DNA of 16,041 nt from the NCBI GenBank assembly GCA_021833045.1, contig JAKBGP010000025.1:1-16041 (forward strand), read 5' to 3'. Below are positions 6,434 through 13,519 of this stretch, piece after piece. The stretch comes from Thermoplasmata archaeon. Lineage in GTDB: Archaea > Thermoplasmatota > Thermoplasmata > Thermoplasmatales > Thermoplasmataceae. The notes below the pieces were generated by a model. That model was given only the letters and a program-made list of their open reading frames with translations. It ran no database searches and was not told the DNA's origin. Position numbers and translations under genes: made by a program. Each line of letters opens with the position of its first letter. The first letter of the stretch is position 1.

Positions 6434-7498
6434 TTGAATGAGGTGAACACGATATTAGACCTGTCAGTTATACTACCAACATACAATGAGGCTGAAAATC
6501 TCCCTATAATAGTACATCGGATAGAGGAGATGGACTTAAACTGCCAGATAGTTGTTGTAGATGACAATAGTCAGGATAAAACAGCTGAAATAGCTGAGCG
6601 CCTTAACTCAAAATACGGAAACATTATAGTCATCAGAAGACCCGGAAAAAATGGAATTGCAACTGCAGTCAGAGATGGACTTCTCAATTCAGAAAGCAAG
6701 TATGTAATTGTAATGGACAGCGATTTACAACACCCTCCGGAGGTCATCCCCAAAATATTAAACGAACTTGAAAAAGGGAGAGACCTTGTGGTTGCTTCAA
6801 GATATGTTCGTGGGGGATCGGCTGAATTTAATATCATCAGAAAAGCTATTTCAAAATTTGCAACAGTTCTTGCCCATATGAACATCCAAAAGACAGAGGC
6901 GATAAAAGATCCACTTTCCGGATTCTTTGGATTCAGAAGAGATGTGGTGAAACCTGATCAAATTGTTTCTAATGGATACAAGATACTTCTTGAAATACTG
7001 GTGGCCACTAGCACCACAAACATTGGTGAGGTTCCATACAGATTCATAAAGAGGAAGAGAGGGAAAAGCAAGCTTGGTCTAAGTGAATTCATCAAATACA
7101 TAAAACTGGTGCTCAAACTTTCTGATTACCAGATGATTAAATTTGCCATTGTTGGTTTGGCAGGTGCACTCCTCAATCTTCTTATAATGAACATTGTGGT
7201 GGGGCATTACTATCAACCAGTTGTATTTGGCGCAATACTCGCTCTGGAAGCTTCAATTGTTTCGAACTTTGTGATGAACAATTACTGGACATACAGGAAA
7301 CGGGCATCCTCTGGAACAGTGATCAAGAGATACGTGAAATACAATGTGATGTCAAGCCTTGGATCAGGCATATATTTCTCACTTGTGCTTGTGCTTACCT
7401 TTTTTGGCATTAACTACATGTGGGCAGATGTAGTGGGAATACTGGGATCTTTCACAACGAACTTTGGTGGAAGCCAGGGCGTAGTCTGGCACTTGTGA
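6434..7498 (+). CDS. Dolichol-phosphate mannosyltransferase-like GT2 fused to GtrA membrane domain
   Basis: It probably transfers a sugar (mannose or glucose) from a nucleotide sugar to dolichol phosphate at the inner membrane face, making the donor for protein glycosylation outside. Residues 8-225 are a GT-A family 2 domain: S-V-I-L-P-T-Y-N-E-A-E-N-L (11-23), V-V-D-D-N-S-Q-D-K-T (41-50), and the metal/nucleotide motif D95-S-D97 in D-S-D-L-Q-H-P-P-E. Residues 233-354 are a four-helix GtrA domain starting K-F-A-I-V-G-L-A-G and containing N-N-Y-W-T-Y-R. Archaeal DPM synthases with this fusion, such as that of Pyrococcus, are known. The start is uncertain: TTG 6434 fits a leaderless message, but GAGGTGA at 6440-6446 lies inside the frame, and the typical family N-terminus would begin around 6452-6461. 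The exact sugar is not visible. Confidence 0.88.
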   Translation: MNEVNTILDLSVILPTYNEAENLPIIVHRIEEMDLNCQIVVVDDNSQDKTAEIAERLNSKYGNIIVIRRPGKNGIATAVRDGLLNSESKYVIVMDSDLQHPPEVIPKILNELEKGRDLVVASRYVRGGSAEFNIIRKAISKFATVLAHMNIQKTEAIKDPLSGFFGFRRDVVKPDQIVSNGYKILLEILVATSTTNIGEVPYRFIKRKRGKSKLGLSEFIKYIKLVLKLSDYQMIKFAIVGLAGALLNLLIMNIVVGHYYQPVVFGAILALEASIVSNFVMNNYWTYRKRASSGTVIKRYVKYNVMSSLGSGIYFSLVLVLTFFGINYMWADVVGILGSFTTNFGGSQGVVWHL

Positions 7499-7514
7499 GT
7501 CCTTGAAACACCAC

Positions 7515-7524
7515 ATATATTTAT
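7515..7524 (+). promoter_or_regulatory. TATA box of the GT-C-like gene
   Basis: ATATATTTAT is centred about 31 bases before the ATG at 7551, in the 52-base gap after the DPM-synthase-like gene. The membrane glycosyltransferase can therefore be transcribed on its own as well as by read-through. Confidence 0.45.
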
Positions 7525-7550
7525 CTTAATAATTCATACAGGTTCATTGT

Positions 7551-9827
7551 ATGGCCCAACCGAAATTTGAGATAGGCAAGTTTAAATATCTCCTCCTTGG
7601 AGTGGTTTATTCCATAGTACCATTTGGGACACTGTACACAATAAGCTACCTGAACCTTGCTGCTATTATTAATGGGTGGCTCCTTTTCATAACTGGAATC
7701 ATATGTATTCTTTATTTTCTTATTTTTCCAGAAAATAAAAAATTCATCAATATGGTGACATTCGCAGGTCTAATTTTTATAACAGTGCAATTTTTCTTAG
7801 TCATTGCCAATCTCTACGGAAATGCAACTACTGATGAAATAATAATTGAAACTTATGCAGCCAAAATTTTTCTGCAGGGAAAAGATCCTTATGTCAATTC
7901 AAACATGGTAGAGGTTTTCAAGTTTATAACGCCAATTTTTGGTACACCTATGCTGAACGGAAATAACGTCTATTTCCTCCTTTATCCCGGCATGTCTGTT
8001 CTTGCCTTTGTACCGTTCGTCTATCTCAATCTGCCCGATTATACGGCTTTGTATTTCTTTTCAATTCTGCTTCTCCTGTTTACTGTAATTTACCTGAAAA
8101 AGAACAATATGGCAGATAATATACCGTATCTAACTCTCATCGTTGCCATGGACATTGCATTTGTTGCGCTTTCCCTGTCAGGCTCAACTGATGTCATATT
8201 TATGTTTTTCATGACGCTATCTTACATATACCGGAAGAATACTAAATTTTCAGGTGCTATGTATGGGCTGGCCATTTCAGCCAAGCAGCTCCCCATAATT
8301 GCACTCCCATTCATGCTCTATCTCATATATAGAGAAAAAGGAAAGTCCATGAAACATATCGTCTTCTTTATCTTAGGAGCAATATTTACATTCCTGTTGA
8401 CTAACCTGCCATTCATCCTGATGCAGCCGCATGACTGGATGAGAAATATGATTGAGGCTGAATTCCAACCTATTATTGGAATAGGAGTTGGATTTTCCGA
8501 GATCGCATTCGCAGGATTTGTGAACATTCCATCCAAAGTGTTCACAATTCTTTTCTTAACGACTGCATTGATCTGCATGCTCGTCTACATACGATTTTAC
8601 GACAGAATCAAGTATGCCCTCTTTGTCTTTCCAGCCATAATATTTCTGTTCAACTTCAGGCTCCTGACCACTTACATTTTTGACTGGATTATCCTCGATC
8701 TTCTTGCTTATGTTGACTTTTATAAAGAGAAGGAACAGACGAGACTCCTGAACCCTTCCCAACAAAGAAATACATACAGTATATCTTCACTGGATTTGAA
8801 GAAACTCAAGTCATTCATTAAAAAGAATTCTTCATTTTTACTTGTGCTGATTATAATTTTTGCAGGAGGTACTTCTGCAGTTGTGTATGAGAGTATGCAG
8901 TTGAGTGGAACCCACATTTTTGTTATAAATTCAGTCTCAAACGTTTCTGATCCGATTGATGTCTCCGGGTATATAACCTCAATGGATGTCTCCATCACTT
9001 ACAACCCCGCTTCCGGAATGAACCTGTCTTCACCTGTTTTTTTCAGGATCATTCCTTCCACCTCTACCGGTTCAAATTTCAATAGCCTGATCTGGAGATC
9101 AAATCACAATATAAACTATGGAATGAATAATGTCACCATAACTCCTACCATCGCATTATATTTTCTTCCGGACAATTCGAATTTCAGGATCCAGGCATAT
9201 TACAATTTTCAGAGCTTATTCTATTCAAGTGGAACTGTGTCCCTGAAGCAGAATACTACTTTTCCGAACTATGGCATGATGTATCCAACTTACACACCTT
9301 CCAACCCATATCCGGGATGGACGCTCAATCAGGGGGAAAAACAGTTCAGTTATATCCTGAAAAATGGACTGAATGTAACAGGCAATGGCGCAAACATGTC
9401 CCTTATCAATTCAGCCGGCACATCTTCAATGAAACTGACTGATGAACCTGCAAACCTCACCTATCTTTCAACTAATAATAAAATTCTCAGATTCGATGGA
9501 AATTATACAGGTGAGGGAACGATCCTTTCCATTAAAAGCGGAATAGTAACCCCTGTGCTATTTTACGGAATTAATATCACATTCAACAATACTTTTTCAA
9601 TTTTTGTGGGATTCAACAGCACCGCAAAAAACACAAGCGTCTATGATTCCATTAACTCCATATACATAATAACTTCAAATTTCACAATAAATTTCAGACA
9701 GATTTATAACCTGAGTCTGTCAAATGTTCCTTATTACCCTGTACAGTACATAACGTTCTCCTATGAGATCAGATCGCAGTTGCCCGGCACTTATGATTTC
9801 TCATTTTACAACCTTTCTCTCAATTGA
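7551..9827 (+). CDS. GT-C-like polytopic membrane glycosyltransferase with large extracytoplasmic C-terminal domain
   Basis: Residues 1-390 hold about ten or more hydrophobic segments (13-32, 38-60, 66-88, 142-160, 165-182, 192-226, 236-260, 268-291, 328-347, 355-388). A further one at about 427-446 is followed by a roughly 310-residue outer domain rich in Ser, Thr, Asn and aromatic residues. The first outer loop carries D95-E96 in T-T-D-E-I-I-I-E, then Y-A-A-K-I-F-L-Q-G-K-D-P-Y (102-114). This fits the acidic-loop signature and 'G-x-(D/N)-P-Y' feature of GT-C enzymes that use lipid-phosphate sugars (related to the GT87/PMT-like group). The outer domain has about fifteen N-x-S/T sequons. Its natural partner is the lipid-phosphate-sugar synthase just upstream. 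The 3' end overlaps the convergent next gene by 27 bases. The acceptor and sugar are unknown. Confidence 0.75.
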   Translation: MAQPKFEIGKFKYLLLGVVYSIVPFGTLYTISYLNLAAIINGWLLFITGIICILYFLIFPENKKFINMVTFAGLIFITVQFFLVIANLYGNATTDEIIIETYAAKIFLQGKDPYVNSNMVEVFKFITPIFGTPMLNGNNVYFLLYPGMSVLAFVPFVYLNLPDYTALYFFSILLLLFTVIYLKKNNMADNIPYLTLIVAMDIAFVALSLSGSTDVIFMFFMTLSYIYRKNTKFSGAMYGLAISAKQLPIIALPFMLYLIYREKGKSMKHIVFFILGAIFTFLLTNLPFILMQPHDWMRNMIEAEFQPIIGIGVGFSEIAFAGFVNIPSKVFTILFLTTALICMLVYIRFYDRIKYALFVFPAIIFLFNFRLLTTYIFDWIILDLLAYVDFYKEKEQTRLLNPSQQRNTYSISSLDLKKLKSFIKKNSSFLLVLIIIFAGGTSAVVYESMQLSGTHIFVINSVSNVSDPIDVSGYITSMDVSITYNPASGMNLSSPVFFRIIPSTSTGSNFNSLIWRSNHNINYGMNNVTITPTIALYFLPDNSNFRIQAYYNFQSLFYSSGTVSLKQNTTFPNYGMMYPTYTPSNPYPGWTLNQGEKQFSYILKNGLNVTGNGANMSLINSAGTSSMKLTDEPANLTYLSTNNKILRFDGNYTGEGTILSIKSGIVTPVLFYGINITFNNTFSIFVGFNSTAKNTSVYDSINSIYIITSNFTINFRQIYNLSLSNVPYYPVQYITFSYEIRSQLPGTYDFSFYNLSLN

Positions 9828-12179
9828 TATATTCTGATCAACCCAACATCTATGAGTCCTGAAATTGAAAGGTTTCCTTGCTTCCATACATTTCGGACAG
9901 AACGAAATATAATACCTTCTTGTGAAGTAAAATGCAAAACCTATGATTGCAGCGGTGTAAAAAGCATATTTGGCCACATAATATATGGAATAATTGTTTG
10001 AAGTCTGTGTGAAATCAAGATAGAGCACAGTCCTGTTACTTTGAATATTCACCTGCCGGACAGCCAGATATGAACCTGAACATACAAGAAATGTGTAGTT
10101 TCCATAGGGCAACTGCATACAGAATTTTCCGTTGATGTTGCTCTGAGAATTGAAAATGCATGATACATTGTATGTGTTGCTTCCATTGTTCATGAACTCA
10201 ATCGTTCCATACATAATTGTATAGTTGAAATAGGTCGTTCCAGGAAATATTTTTTCAATTTTTGAACTGGTGTTAAAATATCCCGAATCCTGTGGAAACA
10301 CGGTGAGGAAAGGATTGGAACTATTTAGAGTTAAAGTTTTCTGCATTGTCGTGTAGGAGAAATTTTGTACGATAATAGACCATTCCTGCCCTGATGGAAT
10401 TCCGCATTCTGTAAGGTTGTATGTATAATTGTACCGTTCAACGGGCAGATTCTCATTGCCTGAAACATTTTCAGTAAACAGGCTGTTGTTATAAGATATG
10501 ATCCAATTCACTTTAACATACGATTCATTTACATTATGATTTCTTGCCAGAGACATTTTCATGCAGAATGATTTGTTCAGTGAAAGATTGTTCAACTGGA
10601 AATTATTCTCACGTTTCTCACCGGAATAATTCAGCAGAATTCTGATATAAATTGAGGAGGATTTCCCATAGAGGCTCTTCAATTCAAGGTGTGTGATTGT
10701 ATCATTGTTTGTGTATGTTTCAGATAATGTAACATTGATCGTTGAAGTATTGTTGAAATACAGATGCTGGATTATGCCTGTTATGGTGAAAACAGTGCCC
10801 TCCTGGAGTGATAAATACCTTTCATTGCCATAGATGCTGTATCTGTAAGATGAAAAAATCTGGGAACAATTTTCAGAAAAATACTGCAGAAGCATTCCTG
10901 ATCCAATTATTTCCTTCCCTTTAATGCAGCTCACATTAAGGGCGTTTTCCTTTACTTTTGTGTAATTGTCATTCATTCCTGTAAATGTTATATTCTTTTG
11001 GCAATAAGTTGATTGGTGAGTACTTACGAAAATGGATGAGCTTTTCCAGACCTCAAGAACACTGTTTCTGCCTTTTACCACCGGAGAATAGGTGCCTTCA
11101 ACGTATTTCTGTGCGCCTGTGAACCCCGAATCTACCAGTGTGGCCCCTGAATCATTCACCATATACAAACCTGTTCTTGATGAATTGAAATAACCACCTT
11201 TCTCCAGAGTGCCCTCGTTACCTGTAAATGTGGAGCAAACAGAATAGAGGTCTGATCTTGAAAGTACGATGAAATTATGATAAATGCCCGTATGATTTAT
11301 GGTGCTGTTTGAAAGAAAGCAGATTGCACCGTGCCATATGGTGAGCTTCGAATCTGGTGACATGTTGAATGCAACAGGAATTTCCTTTCCCGTGCTAAAG
11401 CCTGAAAGAAACCATGGATTTGTAAGATTGTATTCAGCCCTGAACCTTCCTGCCCGATTTTCAATGCAGAGATTTTTTGAAAATACCATTGAACTGCTCA
11501 ATTCAAATTTCATAGATACGGGGTTTGGGCTGTTTTCCATGGTATAATTCAAGCACAATGCAATGGAGCTTACTGGATAGTTGTAACCCGGAAGAGTACT
11601 GTAATCAAACATATAGGAACTGTTGCTGCTGATGGGCTGGCCATTCTGGGAAAGTGTGGATACGTTGTATATGCCTGCTGAATTCAGGGACTTTTCATTT
11701 CTGAATGTGGAGTAATATGATGATACATGGTCATTGATAAAACATATGCCTGCTGTTCCTCCCACGAAGGTCTTGTACATCCTTATGGAAGAATTGCGCA
11801 GCATGAAGTATCCTGTGAAATTGAATGTTGAATTACAAATCTGTATGTTGTCTGCAGAACCACCATTCCTGATTACAAGTTTTCCACCTGAATTTACAAT
11901 GGTCTCGCATGAGATTGAACTGTTGGTGCATATATTCAGAAAATGGTTCCCTGATCCTGAGAATATTATATTGTAGCCCTTTAGCATTGATTCGTCCGAA
12001 GCGTTGATGGAAAGATTCCCATAAACATACAGGTCAGGGTTTGTTCTGTACATGGAATACCCCAGTGCAGGTTTGTTTGGCATATGAATGTGGCCAACGG
12101 TAAACACCATAGAAATAGGAATGATCATGAACAATGCCAAGAACCGAAACCAAGCATGGGACACAGGCAGAAAAAACAC
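9801..12179 (-). CDS. Large membrane-anchored, sequon-rich surface protein (beta-helix-like)
   Basis: This 792-residue protein starts with a signal peptide or signal anchor (residues 10-28, F-R-F-L-A-L-F-M-I-I-P-I-S-M-V-F). It then has about 700 residues of short beta-prone repeats of the type 'N-S-T-F-N-F-T-G..R-N-S-S-I-R', suggesting a parallel beta-helix. I count about forty N-x-S/T sequons and about sixteen cysteines in this part. One transmembrane helix (about 733-755) is followed by a short basic cytoplasmic tail with C761-x2-C764-x11-H776-x-C778, a possible metal knuckle. No enzyme family is recognised. It sits among three glycosyltransferase genes and is a likely N-glycosylation substrate (inference). 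The start is GTG 12179, with a TATA box about 29 bases upstream; the methionines at 17 and 24 lie inside the signal segment. Confidence 0.72.
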   Translation of the reverse strand: MFFLPVSHAWFRFLALFMIIPISMVFTVGHIHMPNKPALGYSMYRTNPDLYVYGNLSINASDESMLKGYNIIFSGSGNHFLNICTNSSISCETIVNSGGKLVIRNGGSADNIQICNSTFNFTGYFMLRNSSIRMYKTFVGGTAGICFINDHVSSYYSTFRNEKSLNSAGIYNVSTLSQNGQPISSNSSYMFDYSTLPGYNYPVSSIALCLNYTMENSPNPVSMKFELSSSMVFSKNLCIENRAGRFRAEYNLTNPWFLSGFSTGKEIPVAFNMSPDSKLTIWHGAICFLSNSTINHTGIYHNFIVLSRSDLYSVCSTFTGNEGTLEKGGYFNSSRTGLYMVNDSGATLVDSGFTGAQKYVEGTYSPVVKGRNSVLEVWKSSSIFVSTHQSTYCQKNITFTGMNDNYTKVKENALNVSCIKGKEIIGSGMLLQYFSENCSQIFSSYRYSIYGNERYLSLQEGTVFTITGIIQHLYFNNTSTINVTLSETYTNNDTITHLELKSLYGKSSSIYIRILLNYSGEKRENNFQLNNLSLNKSFCMKMSLARNHNVNESYVKVNWIISYNNSLFTENVSGNENLPVERYNYTYNLTECGIPSGQEWSIIVQNFSYTTMQKTLTLNSSNPFLTVFPQDSGYFNTSSKIEKIFPGTTYFNYTIMYGTIEFMNNGSNTYNVSCIFNSQSNINGKFCMQLPYGNYTFLVCSGSYLAVRQVNIQSNRTVLYLDFTQTSNNYSIYYVAKYAFYTAAIIGFAFYFTRRYYISFCPKCMEARKPFNFRTHRCWVDQNISIERKVVK

Positions 12180-12203
12180 TATGGGTAAATAATTGAGCTA
12201 TGT

Positions 12204-12212
12204 ATGTATATT
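12204..12212 (-). promoter_or_regulatory. TATA box of the large surface protein gene
   Basis: The minus strand reads ATATACATA, preceded by AAA, centred about 29 bases before GTG 12179. It lies in the 44-base gap after the GT2 gene and supports a leaderless GTG start. Confidence 0.45.
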
Positions 12213-12223
12213 TTGCACTCTTC

Positions 12224-13375
12224 TCAAGAATCGGTGAATGACCTCATGGAGGGCCTTACCTTTTTCCATATTTCACTTCTTGCAAGCAGATACCTGTTTT
12301 CATCCTCGGTGATTGATATCCTCAGTGGCTTTGTGAATGTGTCAAACCTTTTGTATTCCTTCAGGATGATTGATTCGAACATGGATTCCATAAAGGTGAC
12401 ATATATGTTTTTATCTTTTTTTCTAACCTTTGGTGACTTAATTCTTGAATATATGTAAGCACTCATTGCTATTATCTTGTCAGAAATCCTCATTTCACTC
12501 ACACCTGTGGAAAAGAGGAAAAGATCTTTCATGCTGTAATTGCAACCTACAATGAGATCACGCATGAGTGAAATTTTCCTGGAACTTGGCATATTCATGT
12601 ATTCCTTCCTGTTCTGGAACTGTTTTGGCTTGTATATCAAAAACCTGTTCATGCTTGCCCTTCCCTCAGTGGGATAGAAAAGTATGCCATAGGATGTTGA
12701 TATTCTTGAGAAAAGGTTTATGTCTTCTGAAATGTTAAGATCATTCCATCCGCCAACATCATGAATGATGTCCCATGGCATTATGACTATATCCGAGAAA
12801 AGCATCCTCTTTTCCCTTCTCCTGACGAAAGAATACAAAAGATCTGCGAAAGAAATATCATATTCTTTTTCCGGATCGAACATGACAATATAATCCGTCT
12901 TAATCTCCCTGATTGCCTGGTTCTTCAGTGCACCCCTGGATACATGGGGATTGTGGATTATCCTTATGTCCCTGTTCTGTTTCATCACGCCCTCGAGAGA
13001 TGCTACACTTATAGGATAATGATTATTATTGAGTACCGTTATGCTGTATGAGAGGCCAGTTTCCTCACCAATGCTGGCAATGCTGTTGATCGAATCTTCA
13101 AGAAGTGTATCCTTCCCATTGAAAACGCATAAAAACAACAAACCCACGTTGAACTTGTGCGCTTTCCTGAGCTCGTAAGTTTTTACCTGTTGAGTGTAAG
13201 TTTCTGCCAATGTCATAGTAATAATATTGTTGAAATTAAAGTTTTTTGAAAAATGTTGCTCTGTTGAAAAAAACTCTGTCTCTTGCACGATGATCATTTC
13301 TGGTATTTTTCTTATTTTCATCTTTCTAAATGATGATTGATCATCGGGATTTCTCGAAACATATGTACATAGCAT
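12224..13375 (-). CDS. Family 2 (GT-A) glycosyltransferase
   Basis: A nucleotide-sugar-dependent, probably cytoplasmic or peripheral glycosyltransferase. The GT-A fold starts at about residue 75 (F-N-V-G-L-L-F-L-C-V-F-N-G). R-G-A-L-K-N-Q-A-I (148-156) is the usual donor-side motif. D167-P-E169 in V-M-F-D-P-E-K-E-Y-D takes the place of the metal-binding D-x-D. G-G-W-N-D (208-212) plus E217-D218 is the typical acceptor/catalytic-base region. The C-terminal 130 residues are helical and basic with no membrane span. Two starts are possible: ATG 13375 (383 residues), backed by a good TATA box at 13403-13413, or ATG 13216 (330 residues), which would drop 53 residues of no family similarity. It lies 44 bases upstream of the surface protein gene in the same direction, so a shared glycosylation role is likely. 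Substrate unknown. Confidence 0.8.
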   Translation of the reverse strand: MLCTYVSRNPDDQSSFRKMKIRKIPEMIIVQETEFFSTEQHFSKNFNFNNIITMTLAETYTQQVKTYELRKAHKFNVGLLFLCVFNGKDTLLEDSINSIASIGEETGLSYSITVLNNNHYPISVASLEGVMKQNRDIRIIHNPHVSRGALKNQAIREIKTDYIVMFDPEKEYDISFADLLYSFVRRREKRMLFSDIVIMPWDIIHDVGGWNDLNISEDINLFSRISTSYGILFYPTEGRASMNRFLIYKPKQFQNRKEYMNMPSSRKISLMRDLIVGCNYSMKDLFLFSTGVSEMRISDKIIAMSAYIYSRIKSPKVRKKDKNIYVTFMESMFESIILKEYKRFDTFTKPLRISITEDENRYLLARSEIWKKVRPSMRSFTDS

Positions 13376-13402
13376 GGCTTAATCCATCGGATCTAGGAAG
13401 AG

Positions 13403-13413
13403 GAATATAAAAA
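13403..13413 (-). promoter_or_regulatory. TATA box for the GT2 gene
   Basis: The minus strand reads TTTTTATATTC, centred about 33 bases before ATG 13375. It supports the long form of the protein. The same AT-rich run could also act on the plus strand for the permease gene, but that would give an unusually long leader. Confidence 0.4.
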
Positions 13414-13458
13414 ATTCAGATTCGTTTGTGAAATTCGTAGACATCGTAAGAATAGGTT

Positions 13459-13519
13459 CATTATGGAAACTGCAAATAGCCAAGATAATTAGGAATAATG
13501 TCATACTATTTCCATAATG
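13459..13519. promoter_or_regulatory. Inverted repeat pair over the permease promoter and start (candidate operator)
   Basis: CATTATGGAAA at 13459-13469 and TTTCCATAATG at 13509-13519 are exact 11-base reverse complements, 39 bases apart. The right copy extends to a perfect palindrome, TTTCCAT-A-ATGGAAA (13509-13523), that includes the permease start codon. The left copy matches 12 of 15 positions of that palindrome on the minus strand. The site centres are about 54 bases apart, near five helical turns, and they flank the presumed TATA region (about 13485-13498). This layout fits a dimeric regulator binding twice to repress the permease. The regulator is not in the window. Confidence 0.55.

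Noticed and set aside
6346..6885. Minus-strand frames over the start of the DPM-synthase-like gene
   Set aside because: They are antisense to a well-supported GT2 domain and have no promoter or recognisable motif.
13332..13345. GATGAT-TG-ATCATC palindrome near the GT2 start
   Set aside because: It lies inside the long form of the coding region and is short. Without a second matching site in a promoter position it is likely coincidental.
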